From Pseudonocardia halophobica (GTDB lineage Bacteria > Actinomycetota > Actinomycetes > Mycobacteriales > Pseudonocardiaceae), in contig NZ_BSFQ01000009.1 in assembly GCF_027922425.1 (NCBI RefSeq), positions 1 to 64,000 on the forward strand: 64,000 nt of DNA. Direction: 5' to 3'. Position 1 is the stretch's first letter; each line of letters begins with the position of its first letter. Shown here piece by piece: positions 1-8,490 of this stretch. The position numbers were made by a program, and so were the translations under genes. The notes under the pieces were generated by a model, which was given only the letters and a program-made list of their open reading frames with translations, searched no databases and was not told the origin of the DNA.

Positions 1-101
1 TCCTCAGAAGCCACCAACGACAAGAACCGATCAGCCACACCCTGCCGTCGCGGGCGTCCGGAACACCTCGTCCCGAACATCAACAACCTTACGGAGATCC
101 G

Positions 102-908
102 ATGCGACGCCTCACCCTCACCCTCGGCGGACTGCTCACGGCGTGCGCCGCCGTCCTTGCGACCGCCCCGGCCGCAACCGCCCAGGAGACCGGCACCGTG
201 CACGTCGTGCACGGCATCCCGGACACCCCGGTCGACGTCTATGTCGACGGGCAGCGCGCGCTCGACGACTTCGCCCCGGGCACCGCCGCGGGCCCGGTCG
301 ACCTGCCGGCCGGGACCAGGACCGTGGCCCTCTTCCCGGCCGACGCGGCCGACGGCTCCGGTGCGCCGCTGCTGTCCGCGCAGGCGGAGGTCCCGGCCGG
401 CGGCGACGTCACCCTCGCGGCCCACCTCGACGCGAACGGCGCCCCGACGGTCACCCCGTTCGTCGACGACGTCTCGGCCGTGCCGGCCGGGCAGGCCCGA
501 CTGGTCGTCCGGCACACGGCCGCCGCGCCGGCCGTCGACGTGCTGGCGAACGGCAGCCCGGCGCTCACCGGGCTGACGAACCCGAACCAGGCCACGGCCG
601 AGGTCCCGGCGGGCACCCTGTCCGCCGCGGTCGCCGCCGCGGGCACGACCGAGCCCGTGCTCGGCCCGGCCGACCTGACCCTGGCCGAGGGCACGGCGAC
701 CTTCGTGCACGCGATCGGCTCGCTGCAGGCGGACAACCTCCGGCTGGTGACCTTCACCGTCGACGGCCTGCACAGCGCCCCGGCCGGCGTCCCGGCCGGG
801 GCCCCGTCGGGCGCCCCGGCGAGCGACGGCGCATGGCCGGCGGCCGGCCTGGCGCTGGTCGCGGCCGGCGCGGTCGGCCTGCGCCGCACGCGCGCCGCGC
901 GCTCCTGA
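102..908 (+). CDS. DUF4397-domain secreted protein with C-terminal membrane tail
   Basis: 268 aa. Residues 1-27 form a signal peptide (RR, hydrophobic core, cleavage expected after ATA-27). Residues 30-225 are beta-rich repeats typical of DUF4397 (VHVVHGIPDTPVDVYVDG near the start, and a second half beginning RLVVRHTAAAPAVDV). An Ala/Pro/Gly linker leads to a hydrophobic segment and a basic tail (RRTRAARS). The tail resembles the end of a sortase sorting signal, but I see no LPXTG. The start ATG has GGAG upstream. A sortase gene begins 2 bp after the stop, so surface anchoring or assembly is plausible. DUF4397 has no settled biochemical function. Confidence 0.88.
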   Translation: MRRLTLTLGGLLTACAAVLATAPAATAQETGTVHVVHGIPDTPVDVYVDGQRALDDFAPGTAAGPVDLPAGTRTVALFPADAADGSGAPLLSAQAEVPAGGDVTLAAHLDANGAPTVTPFVDDVSAVPAGQARLVVRHTAAAPAVDVLANGSPALTGLTNPNQATAEVPAGTLSAAVAAAGTTEPVLGPADLTLAEGTATFVHAIGSLQADNLRLVTFTVDGLHSAPAGVPAGAPSGAPASDGAWPAAGLALVAAGAVGLRRTRAARS

Positions 909-910
909 CC

Positions 911-1603
911 GTGGCGCGCACGCGAGCCCCGGGTCCGGTCGAGAGTCGGGTCGTGAGAGGGGTCGCGGCCCTGTTCGCGCTGGTCGCGGGGCTCGCGCTG
1001 CTCGCCGGGACGGGGGTGGCCTGGGCGCTCCGGGCCACTCCCGCTCCGGTGCCCCCGCCGGCGGGCCCGGTCGTCCCGGGTTCGGTCGCGGCCCCGGCGT
1101 GGGACCCTGGAGCAGCCGGACCCGTCACCGCCGAACCGGTGGGGCTCACGGTCGATCGGGCCGGGCGGACGCTGCTGACCGCGCCGGTGCTGCCGGTGGG
1201 GGTGGACGCCTCCGGGGCGATGGGCGTGCCGGCGGAGGTCGCGACGGTCGGCTGGTACCGCTTCGGCCCGGCCCCGGGCGCCGGTGCCGGCTCGGCGGTG
1301 CTGGCCGGGCACGTCGACGACCGGGAGCAGGGGCCCGGCGCGTTCCACGATCTCGCCGGGCTCGCGCCGGGCGACGTGGTCACCATCCGCCGCTCCGCCG
1401 CCCCGCCGGTGCGGTACGAGGTGCGCGCGGTGCGCGTGGTGGACAAGCAGGCGCTCCCGGCGGGCGAGCTGTTCGCCCGCGACGGCCCGCCCCGGCTGAC
1501 CCTGGTGACGTGCGGCGGGCCGTTCGACCGGGGGAGCCGGTCGTACCGGGACAACGTCGTGGTCACGGCCGTACCGCTGGTGCCGCCGGCGGGTACGTCG
1601 TGA
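911..1603 (+). CDS. class E/F sortase
   Basis: 230 aa from GTG 911 (alternative GTG 953). One membrane segment covers about residues 17-40, followed by a Pro/Ala linker and the sortase barrel. The catalytic triad is visible: His134 in LAGHVDD, Cys201 in LVTCGG and Arg213 in SYRDNVVV. Sortases of this class cleave a sorting signal and transfer the protein to peptidoglycan or another acceptor. The gene starts 2 bp after the DUF4397 gene, which is its likely partner or substrate even though that protein lacks a classical LPXTG. An ECF sigma gene follows 80 bp downstream. Confidence 0.88.
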   Translation: MARTRAPGPVESRVVRGVAALFALVAGLALLAGTGVAWALRATPAPVPPPAGPVVPGSVAAPAWDPGAAGPVTAEPVGLTVDRAGRTLLTAPVLPVGVDASGAMGVPAEVATVGWYRFGPAPGAGAGSAVLAGHVDDREQGPGAFHDLAGLAPGDVVTIRRSAAPPVRYEVRAVRVVDKQALPAGELFARDGPPRLTLVTCGGPFDRGSRSYRDNVVVTAVPLVPPAGTS

Positions 1604-1683
1604 ACACCCCGGCCACGTCGTCGGGATGCCCGGTTCGTCCGGCCCTGCGATGCTCGTCCGGTGACACGCCGCCGGACACCGGG

Positions 1684-2340
1684 ATGACGGAGATCCTGCC
1701 GCCGGGGCCCCCGCGGGAGCCGGGCAGCGCCGCGGACCCCGGACGGCTCCCGTCGCCGGTGACCGGGTCGACCGGATCGGCAGCGGCGGAGGGCCCGGAC
1801 GGGGAGATCGCCCTCCGCCTGCGCGCCGGCGACCCGGAGGCGCTCCGCCTGGCCTACGACCGGCACGCGCGGGTGGTCCACACGGTCGCGCTGCGGGTGC
1901 TGCAGAGCCACCACGACGCCGAGGACGTCACCCAGCAGGTCTTCGTGCGCGCCTGGCGCGGCCGCGGCAGCTTCGACCCGGAGCGCGGTGGGCTCGCCCC
2001 CTGGCTGCTCGGCATCACCCGACGGCAGATCGCCGACCGCCTGGCCCTGCGCGAGCGGGAGCGGGCGGCCGCCGAGGGCGCGGCACGGGCCGGCCCGCCA
2101 CCCCCGGTGGGACCGCGGCCCGAGCAGGTCCTCGACGTCGTCGTCGTGGCCGACGAACTGGACCGGCTGCCCGAGACGCAACGTAGGGTGGTCCGGCTGG
2201 CCTTCTACGACGACCTCACGCAGCAGCAGATCTCCTCGGTGACCGGGCTCCCGCTGGGCACGGTGAAGAGCCACCTCCGACGCGGGGTGGACCGGATGCG
2301 ACGACGATGGGAGGCGGGCGGTGCGGCACCCGGGGCCTGA
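1684..2340 (+). CDS. ECF-type RNA polymerase sigma factor (SigK/SigL-like)
   Basis: 218 aa from ATG 1684. Sigma region 2 is at about residues 45-112 (HHDAEDVTQQVFVRAWR, the DxxQxxF core-binding motif). Region 4 is at about 155-205, ending in the HTH GLPLGTVKSHLRRGVDRMR. The first 40 residues are a Pro/Gly-rich extension, and a downstream start cannot be excluded. The stop overlaps the start of a RskA-type anti-sigma gene by 20 nt, the usual sigma/anti-sigma pairing. SigK-RskA pairs in mycobacteria control secreted surface proteins, so the upstream DUF4397/sortase genes are candidate targets (inference). Confidence 0.9.
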   Translation: MTEILPPGPPREPGSAADPGRLPSPVTGSTGSAAAEGPDGEIALRLRAGDPEALRLAYDRHARVVHTVALRVLQSHHDAEDVTQQVFVRAWRGRGSFDPERGGLAPWLLGITRRQIADRLALRERERAAAEGAARAGPPPPVGPRPEQVLDVVVVADELDRLPETQRRVVRLAFYDDLTQQQISSVTGLPLGTVKSHLRRGVDRMRRRWEAGGAAPGA

Positions 2341-3052
2341 CGAGCTCGTCGACGCCGCCCTGTCGACCCGGGACCCGGATCCGGGGACCGAGGCGCACCT
2401 GCGCGGGTGTCCCACCTGCCGTGCCGAGGTCGAGGCGCTGCGGGGCACGGCGCAGCTGGCCCGCGAAGGTGCCGACCGGCCGCTGCAGGACCCGCCGCCC
2501 ACCGTGTGGGAACGCGTCGTCGACGAGCTCGGCCCCGACCTGGACACCGGCCCCGCGGCGGCCCCGGCCGGGCCCGGCACCGTCACCACACTGCCCTCCC
2601 GGCGCCGCGGCCCCCTGCTCCTCGCCGCGGCCGCCCTGGTCGTGGGGCTCGCGGGCGGGGTGGGCATCGGGCTGACGCTGGGCCCCGGCGACCCGGAGGT
2701 CCCCGACGCGCCCGGCGCCGTGCCGCTGGTCGCGCTGGACCCCGGCTCGGGGGCAACCGGCAGCACCGGCCTCGCCGAGATCGGCGGTCGCCGGATCCTG
2801 ACGGTGGCGCTGGAACACAGCGCGGTCCCGGCCGGCGGCTACCTGGAGGCCTGGCTGATGGACGAGGGCGCCACCCGGCTCTACGCACTGGGCGGGCTCA
2901 CCGCCGGCGGCCCGGACCGCTGGACAGGCCGGTTCGTACTGCCCGCAGACCTCCCACTCGACGTGCTGGACACCGTCGACGTGTCGGTCGAGCACTTCGA
3001 CGGCAACCCCGGCCACTCCGGCGAAAGCCTGGCCCGCGGCCGCGCCACCTGA
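2321..3052 (+). CDS. RskA-like membrane anti-sigma factor
   Basis: 243 aa from GTG 2321, which overlaps the sigma gene by 20 nt. The N-terminal cytoplasmic zinc anti-sigma motif is present (His26, Cys30, Cys33 in HLRGCPTC). A membrane segment lies at about residues 97-117 after a SRRRG stop-transfer sequence. The extracytoplasmic RskA domain fills about 120-240 (EIGGRRILTVALEH, GGYLEAWLMDEG, FVLPADLPL, VSVEHFDGNPGHSGESL). It should hold the upstream ECF factor at the membrane and release it on regulated proteolysis. No putative protease gene lies next to it. Confidence 0.88.
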   Translation: MRHPGPDELVDAALSTRDPDPGTEAHLRGCPTCRAEVEALRGTAQLAREGADRPLQDPPPTVWERVVDELGPDLDTGPAAAPAGPGTVTTLPSRRRGPLLLAAAALVVGLAGGVGIGLTLGPGDPEVPDAPGAVPLVALDPGSGATGSTGLAEIGGRRILTVALEHSAVPAGGYLEAWLMDEGATRLYALGGLTAGGPDRWTGRFVLPADLPLDVLDTVDVSVEHFDGNPGHSGESLARGRAT

Positions 3053-3142
3053 CGAACGAATCACGGCACAGCGCGAGCTCCCGGACACACGCTCCGCTCG
3101 CACCGAGCCGACTCGGGAGAACCGCGGCTTCTCCCCGGATGC

Positions 3143-3811
3143 TCACGCCGAACCGGTTAGTGGTTGGGGATCGCTTCCGCTTGTCAGCAGGCTTGTGACG
3201 AGCACGTCGCCGAGCCAGCGCTCGTACTGGTCGGGATCTCGGCCCAGGCCGATCTGCTCGCTGTAGAGCTCGGGTCGGGTGAGCGCCAGCAGGGTCACCG
3301 CGGTCTCCTGCTCGTCGAAGCGGGCCCGCCTGCCGGCCTTCGCCAGCAGGTTGTGGGCCGTCCGGTGGCTTCGCTGGAGGCGCTGGGCGAAGACGTCGGC
3401 CCAGGTGGCCGCGATGTCAGGGTCGAGCGGGGCCGACGCCCGCAGGATCTCCAGCACGGACGCGGCGCGGCCGTAGATCGTGCGGGCATTGCGGGCGATC
3501 AGTCGCAGTTGGCGAGCGGGATCGGGTTCGCGAAGCTGTTCTTTCCACCAGTCCTGCTCGTCGACGTCGCCCGCGTAGTCGGCTCCGGTCATCGCCCGCG
3601 CGACCACGCCCGCCAGCAGGGTCTTCTTGTTGGTGAAGGTCTTGTAGACGGTCGGCACGGCCACCCCGGCGCCGGCGGCGATGTCCTCGATGCGGGCACC
3701 CCCGTAACCCCGCCGCTCGAAGACCTCGCGCGCCGCCTCGAGGATCCGGACCTTCGTCTGCGCGGCCTGTTCGGCACGCAGGCCCGACGGGCGGTTGACA
3801 GCTTTCACCAT
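3143..3811 (-). CDS. TetR/AcrR family transcriptional regulator
   Basis: 222 aa. The N-terminal HTH is at about residues 18-65 (KVRILEAAREVFERRGYGGARIEDIAAGAGVAVPTVYKTFTNK, described here by its two halves AAREVFERRGYGGARI and AAGAGVAVPTVYKTF). The C-terminal helical ligand domain (about 75-205) is unassigned. ATG start at 3811. The gene is divergent from an FAD-dependent enzyme across about 60 bp that carry a long dyad centred on 3834, so it probably represses itself and the FAD gene, with a substrate of that enzyme as a possible inducer (inference). Confidence 0.88.
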   Translation of the reverse strand: MVKAVNRPSGLRAEQAAQTKVRILEAAREVFERRGYGGARIEDIAAGAGVAVPTVYKTFTNKKTLLAGVVARAMTGADYAGDVDEQDWWKEQLREPDPARQLRLIARNARTIYGRAASVLEILRASAPLDPDIAATWADVFAQRLQRSHRTAHNLLAKAGRRARFDEQETAVTLLALTRPELYSEQIGLGRDPDQYERWLGDVLVTSLLTSGSDPQPLTGSA

Positions 3812-3815
3812 CTGC

Positions 3816-3852
3816 GTACAGTACCGCTCTACTCAGTAGAGTCTTACTATAC
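3816..3852. promoter_or_regulatory. probable TetR operator (nested dyad)
   Basis: A perfect 7+1+7 palindrome, CTCTACT-C-AGTAGAG, occupies 3827-3841. Around the same centre (3834), outer arms GTACAGTA (3816-3823) and TACTATAC (3845-3852) match at 7 of 8 positions. The site lies between the divergent starts of the TetR gene (3811) and the FAD gene (3875) and is locally AT-rich in a GC-rich genome. Assignment as the TetR binding site is inference from position and symmetry. Confidence 0.65.
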
Positions 3853-3874
3853 CGACGTGGTTCGGGGGTGGCCG

Positions 3875-5245
3875 ATGAGCTCGATCATGGTGGCGGGCGG
3901 CAGCCTCGGGGGCCTGGCGGTCGCCTTGTTCGCGGCCCGGGCCGGGCACGACGTCGTGCTCGTCGAGGCCGACGGGCAGGCGGTGCCCGCCGGCGTCGAG
4001 GAGGTGTGGCACGGCTGGAAGCGGCGCGGTGTCCCCCAGTTCCGCCAGTTGCACGGGACGCAGGCGCTCGGTCGGGCGATCCTGGCGGAAAGGGCACCCG
4101 AAATCCTGGATCGGCTGCGCGCCGCTGGTGCCCACGACGTCGACCTACTCGCGTCCCGGCCGCATGCCCGTCTCCGCCCGGGCGCCGACGAGCTCGTGCA
4201 GTTCCGGTGCCGGCGACCGGTCCTCGAATGGGTGCTGCGGGCGGCCGTCGATGCCGAACCCAATGTTGTTCTCCGGCCGAGCGTCGAGGTCACCGGCCTC
4301 TTGGTCACCGCGCGGGGCAGGCCGCGGGTGACCGGGGTGACGACGACCCTCGGGGAGCTGCCGGCGGATGTGGTGGTCGACGCGACCGGCCGACGATCCC
4401 GGGTGGCCGAGTGGTGTGTCCGCTCCGGCACCGCCCCGCCGACGACCTGCACGGTCGACACCCGGCAGGTCTACTTCACACAGTGGTTCCGGCGCGACAC
4501 CGGGTTCACGGGCAGCGACCCGATGCTGCGGGTCGAGCTGCCGTTCGCGACCCTGCTCGTCCTTCCCGTGGATGCGGGCTGGCTGTCGGCCACCTTCTTC
4601 GCACCCGCCCACGACCGAGAACTGCGGGCCCTGCTGCGGAACACGGACGGGTTCCTGCACGCCCTTCGATCGGTGCCCCCCGCCTCGACGTGGATCGCGG
4701 ACGCCCGACCGGTCGGCACCGTCCAGATCATGGGCAAGTTGGCCAACCAGCTGCGTCGGCTGTCCTCGCGGTCACCGGCCGGGTTGCTCTCGGTCGCCGA
4801 CGCCGCGGTCTGTACGAACCCGACCTGGGGACGGGGCGCCGCCCTGGCCCTGGCCCATGCCGCTGCTCTCGTCGACCTCCTCGACACCTGCGAGGAGCCC
4901 GCGATGCTGGCTGTGGCCTCGACCGCCTGGACCACGGAGAACCTCGAGCCGTGGTTCCACGACACCGTCCTGCTGGATGCCGAGACGAACGCCCGATGGG
5001 TCGGCGCCCAGCCTGTGCGGTCGCCGGAGCGCCCGTTCGATCACATGGACGTGGTCAGGACCGCTCGAACCGACCCCACCGTGCACGTGGCCTACCTGCG
5101 CTATCGGAACCTGCTGGACTCTCCGGCAGCGTTCTGGCACAGAACGGAGATCATCGACAGCGTGGACGCGAGCGCCGGCGTCCCGAGCGACAGTGCTGAC
5201 CTGCCGGGCAGGGAGGAGTTCCTCGCTCGCTCGTGCCCGACGTGA
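3875..5245 (+). CDS. FAD-dependent oxidoreductase/monooxygenase
   Basis: 456 aa from ATG 3875 (GTG 3857 is an in-frame alternative). The N-terminal Rossmann motif is IMVAGGSLGGLAVALFAARA, with a following acidic residue (VLVEAD) for FAD ribose. The mid-protein VVDATGRRSRVAEW and the C-terminal FAD motif around SVADAAVCTNPTWGRGAALA are typical of the PHBH/geranylgeranyl-reductase-like superfamily. The substrate cannot be predicted. It is divergent from a TetR gene that probably controls it, and convergent with a truncated VOC gene. Confidence 0.8.
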   Translation: MSSIMVAGGSLGGLAVALFAARAGHDVVLVEADGQAVPAGVEEVWHGWKRRGVPQFRQLHGTQALGRAILAERAPEILDRLRAAGAHDVDLLASRPHARLRPGADELVQFRCRRPVLEWVLRAAVDAEPNVVLRPSVEVTGLLVTARGRPRVTGVTTTLGELPADVVVDATGRRSRVAEWCVRSGTAPPTTCTVDTRQVYFTQWFRRDTGFTGSDPMLRVELPFATLLVLPVDAGWLSATFFAPAHDRELRALLRNTDGFLHALRSVPPASTWIADARPVGTVQIMGKLANQLRRLSSRSPAGLLSVADAAVCTNPTWGRGAALALAHAAALVDLLDTCEEPAMLAVASTAWTTENLEPWFHDTVLLDAETNARWVGAQPVRSPERPFDHMDVVRTARTDPTVHVAYLRYRNLLDSPAAFWHRTEIIDSVDASAGVPSDSADLPGREEFLARSCPT

Positions 5246-5282
5246 CCACGGAGAATCAGATCGGCCACGCGACCTGTGGAGC

Positions 5283-5480
5283 TCAGCTGCTGACCAGGCC
5301 CGCATGCTCTCGCCGTCTGGGGTCGGGTCGAGCCTCAGTCGGTCGGGTCGGCCCGTCCGGACCGTCCTGCAGCGTGACGACCTCGAACCCGACCGTGGTG
5401 AGCCACTCGAGCGCGGCGGGCGCATCCCGGTAGCTCAGATAGGCGAACAGAGCCGCGTCACCCCCCGGAGTCCCGGCCAC
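5283..5480 (-). pseudogene. truncated VOC/glyoxalase-family gene
   Basis: 65 codons from GTG 5480. About 30 residues match the start of VOC (glyoxalase/bleomycin-resistance-like) proteins: LFAYLSYRDAPAALEWL then TTVGFEVVTLQDGPDG. After that the frame runs into unrelated basic sequence (PTRPTEARPDPRRREH) and stops. Normal family members are about 120-150 aa and carry metal ligands in the missing part, so this is probably non-functional. It starts 3 bp after the TspO-like stop, suggesting a former operon cut by a deletion near 5360. Confidence 0.6.
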
Positions 5481-5483
5481 CGC

Positions 5484-6341
5484 TCAGCCCTCCGCCAGCC
5501 GACGCCGACCAGGACCGGCCCACCGCAGATGCGAGCCGCGTCGTCGCATCCCGAGGGCGGCGACGATCACGACAACCAGCCCGACCGCGGCACCGAACGC
5601 GAGCACCGGTTCCCCCGCTCCGCGCGCACCGAGCATCGCCCCGGCCAGCGCCCACACGACCGCGCCGAGGTAGGGCAGCAGCACACCGGTCCAGCGCAGC
5701 AGCGCCACCGCGGTCGCGGTCGCCCCGGCCAGCACCGCCAGCTGCCCGAGGAGCCCGGCCGACCCGTCGAGCGGCGCCCCGGATGCCACGAGAGCCGTGG
5801 TGAGGTTCAGCCAGATCGCCACGCTGCTCCATCCCAGATAGAGCCCCAACGTGCCCCACAGCAAGGCCTGTCCGTAGCCGCTCCACGCCCTGATGCGGGC
5901 CGCCTCCCGCAGCGCGATCCGGGTCGCGGCGAGCAGCCCGGCCAGCATGACCAGGAACACCGCGAAGGTCGCCCAGCGCGGCTCGAGCTCGGCGGCGACC
6001 AACCATGCGGTGAACCCCGCGAACACCACGGTCAGCGGCCGCGCGATCCGCTCCCGAAGGTCCGGGTCCGGCCCGGACGGCACCGCCGCCCACAGCGCCC
6101 AGAGCAGCGACAGGAGCTCGATCACCAGCCAGATCGAGAACGCGTATCCGGCCGGCACGATCGCCGGCTCACCGGCCCGGTCCGCCGTCGTGAACGCTCC
6201 CCCACCCAGCGCCGAGATCACCGGGGGCGCCGCGAGCTGCACCAGAGCGAGCACCACCAGTCCCACCGTCCAGCCGCTCCACCGACCGGAGCGTGCGCGC
6301 CGCGCGACCGCTCCGCGCACATCCCCGAGAAGACGAGCCAC
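5484..6341 (-). CDS. TspO/MBR-like (tryptophan-rich sensory) membrane protein
   Basis: 285 aa from GTG 6341, chosen because GGAAGG lies 9 nt upstream; GTG 6350 is too close to it. About eight hydrophobic segments are visible. The first region contains PAGYAFSIWLVIELLSLLWA, resembling the conserved Ala-Phe-Ser-Ile-Trp segment of the enlarged TspO/YwnJ-like family. Later segments include LGTLGLYLGWSSVAIWLNL. Classical TspO binds porphyrins and is about 160 aa; this longer version has no established ligand. It ends 3 bp before the start of the VOC fragment. Confidence 0.65.
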   Translation of the reverse strand: MARLLGDVRGAVARRARSGRWSGWTVGLVVLALVQLAAPPVISALGGGAFTTADRAGEPAIVPAGYAFSIWLVIELLSLLWALWAAVPSGPDPDLRERIARPLTVVFAGFTAWLVAAELEPRWATFAVFLVMLAGLLAATRIALREAARIRAWSGYGQALLWGTLGLYLGWSSVAIWLNLTTALVASGAPLDGSAGLLGQLAVLAGATATAVALLRWTGVLLPYLGAVVWALAGAMLGARGAGEPVLAFGAAVGLVVVIVAALGMRRRGSHLRWAGPGRRRLAEG

Positions 6342-6582
6342 AACGATCACCCTTCCGACAAAATCTCGATTATGAAGAGACTCGGGGATGCGCCGGGGAG
6401 CTGCAACTCGATCACGGCGCCAAGACCGCGCTGGACGGACTTCGGGCCCGGCGCCGAGTAGCCGGGTACCTGTACGACGACGCCGCCGACCCGAGGAGAT
6501 CGTCCCGGCCGAGGCGATGGCGGGGTTCGACGAGGGCTGGCAGAATTTCCGGCTCGCCGCTGCCCAGCAGCCAGGAGGCGGC

Positions 6583-6858
6583 ATGATCTCTCTACTGCTG
6601 TTTCTCATCCTCGTCGGATGCACGCCGCTGCTGTGCCTTCTCACGCCCGTCGCTGCCGGCGTCTTCCTCGCCCTGCGCGTCCTCGTCTTTGCTGTCGTGG
6701 TCCTGGTGCACCTTGTGGTTGCGGGCATCATCGCCCTGTGGCGGTGGTCGGGCGATGAATGGAGCAACGGGACACCGCCCGGCAAGGACGAAGCTGGCGT
6801 CTGGGCCGATGCAGAGCAGCCGACCCGACCTTTGCCGACCGCTCGGCGGCGTTACTGA
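6583..6858 (+). CDS. small two-helix membrane protein, unknown
   Basis: 91 aa from ATG 6583, chosen for the AGGAGG six nt upstream. Two hydrophobic segments (about residues 2-25 and 28-52, including VLVFAVVVLVHLVVAGI) are followed by a polar tail with WRWSGDEWSNG. The reading frame stays open upstream and includes EEIVPAEAMAGFDEGWQNF, so a longer or formerly longer protein is possible. Not recognised; neighbours give no functional hint. Confidence 0.5.
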   Translation: MISLLLFLILVGCTPLLCLLTPVAAGVFLALRVLVFAVVVLVHLVVAGIIALWRWSGDEWSNGTPPGKDEAGVWADAEQPTRPLPTARRRY

Positions 6859-7097
6859 ACAGCACGTCTGCACGACGTCGAGTGGTCGACGTACGGGTTC
6901 CAGCGCCCGGGCTGTGATGCGAGAAGCTCCGGTGTCCGGATGCCGGACCGAGGGGGTCGGCACGCTCCACCCGATGGTCGGGGCCTCGGTCGGCTTCGCC
7001 CCATCACACCGAGCGGACCCTGGTCGAGCGACGGAAGTAGCCGACGTTCTACTCCACAAGCCGATGAGTTCGGGGGGCTCTCCGAGTCAGATCAGGC

Positions 7098-7931
7098 ATG
7101 CCCACTGCGAGCACCGCCCGCCGGATGTTCGAGCTCCTGGAGCCGATCTGCCTGGTCACCTACTTCGCCGACGAGTGCAACGAGGAGCTGGCCGCGCTCG
7201 GCCACCGCACCTACTGGGACGGCTATTTCGCCAGCCGCGCTGCGCCCCTGGGGCGGGTGCCGGCGCAGGTCGTGCACGCGGCCTTCTACAGCTTCGCCGA
7301 GGGGGAGGCCGCGCGGCACATCCCGAGCGCGTGGGAGACGATCCCGCCCGAGGCGTCCCTCGCCGCGCGGGAGCGGGGCAGCGCGGCCTCCGTGCGGCGG
7401 ATCCTCGGCGACGAGCTGGCCGACTCCCCGGGCCTGGTGCGCGCCGCCGACCTGACCACCAGAGCCGCGACGAGCGCGCCCACGGAAGGTCGGGTGAACT
7501 ACGCCGGGATGCGCACCCTGCCGGTGCCGAGCGACCCGGTCGCCCGCCTGTGGCATTCCGCAACCATGCTGCGCGAGCACCGTGGTGACGGGCACGTCGC
7601 CGCTCTCGTCGGCGCGCGCATCGGCGGCACGGAGGCCCACGTGCTGTCCGCGCTGGAGATGGGCATCCACCCGCCGGAGTCGTTCGGGCGCATCCATCAC
7701 CTGCCGAAGAAGCGGCTGGCCGCGGTCATGGCCGGGCTGCGCGAGCGCGGGCTCGTCGACGCCGAGAGCCGGTTCACCGACGCCGGCCGCGAGACCAAGC
7801 AACGCATCGAAGACCTCACCGACGAGCTCGCCGCCCCGCCCTACGACGCCCTTTCCCCCGCCGAGCTCGACGAGCTGATCACCGAGCTCGAACCCCTCAC
7901 CGCGACACTGGTGGCCGCAGGGTCGCAGTAA
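7098..7931 (+). CDS. SCO6745-family winged-helix protein
   Basis: 277 aa from ATG 7098. The sequence fits the SCO6745 (SalK-like) family of actinobacteria: an N-terminal helical half with YFADECNEELAALGHRTYW, GRVPAQVVHAAFYSF, and a C-terminal winged-helix half (DGHVAALVGARIGGTEAHVL, KKRLAAVMAGLRERGLVDAE, FTDAGRETKQRIE). Members are annotated as putative regulators or cofactor-binding proteins with no proven role. It stands alone on the + strand, 119 bp before the convergent HhH gene. Confidence 0.75.
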   Translation: MPTASTARRMFELLEPICLVTYFADECNEELAALGHRTYWDGYFASRAAPLGRVPAQVVHAAFYSFAEGEAARHIPSAWETIPPEASLAARERGSAASVRRILGDELADSPGLVRAADLTTRAATSAPTEGRVNYAGMRTLPVPSDPVARLWHSATMLREHRGDGHVAALVGARIGGTEAHVLSALEMGIHPPESFGRIHHLPKKRLAAVMAGLRERGLVDAESRFTDAGRETKQRIEDLTDELAAPPYDALSPAELDELITELEPLTATLVAAGSQ

Positions 7932-8046
7932 CGAACCGTGACGACGGTCGAGCCGGCTCGCCTGTTTCAGGACGCGTTCCGGCGCGGTCAACCGCCATCG
8001 GCCCCACCAGCACGCCCGGCCGTCGGCGCCTCGGTCCACGGTGCCG

Positions 8047-8271
8047 TCAGGCCTGGTGCGCCTTGGCCTGCTCGATCCAGTCGCGGCACTCATCCTCCGA
8101 CATGGCGACGACGGGCCCGTGCCGTTCCTCGATCATCTGCTTCAGATGCGACGGGTTGCGGTGGCTGAGCTCTTTGATCGAGTCCACGCCGATGTCCTTG
8201 AGCATCTGGGCGTACTTGGGGCCGATCCCCTTGAGTTCTGCCAGGTCATTGCGCACGTGCCGATCAGCCAC
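8047..8271 (-). CDS. DUF4332-like helix-hairpin-helix protein
   Basis: 74 aa from GTG 8271, chosen because GGAG lies 7 nt upstream and the conserved part begins there. The core DLAELKGIGPKYAQMLKDIG is a helix-hairpin-helix (GIGP) followed by DSIKELSHRNPSHLKQMI, the pattern of DUF4332 domains. Such domains bind DNA or other proteins non-specifically; the role of this stand-alone copy is unknown. It lies 220 bp downstream of the MetX-like hydrolase on the same strand. Confidence 0.7.
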   Translation of the reverse strand: MADRHVRNDLAELKGIGPKYAQMLKDIGVDSIKELSHRNPSHLKQMIEERHGPVVAMSEDECRDWIEQAKAHQA

Positions 8272-8490
8272 CGCGATACTCCACTTCCGTCGAGATCTCT
8301 GCCCAGCGTCCCGATCGAGCTCGATGCCCGGTAAGGGCAACGACTTCGTCAGCCGCCATGGCACGGAGCTACCCAGCGACACGGTCCCCATGCGGGAAAT
8401 GGCCAGGGCGGTTCTCGATCTTCGACCCATACACCGGGGGGTCGACTCACGCCGACATGAATATGAGCCGACGCTCAAGGGTATGCAGGT

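Noticed and set aside
754..2766. Long minus-strand open frame opposite the sortase, sigma and anti-sigma genes
   Set aside because: Arg/Pro/Ser-rich shadow typical of the antisense frame of high-GC genes; the + strand genes have clear domains and catalytic motifs.
6875..6892. 7-bp inverted repeat ACGTCGA/TCGACGT with a 4-nt loop after the small membrane protein gene
   Set aside because: Short stem in GC-rich DNA, not placed like the terminators or operators elsewhere; chance is likely.
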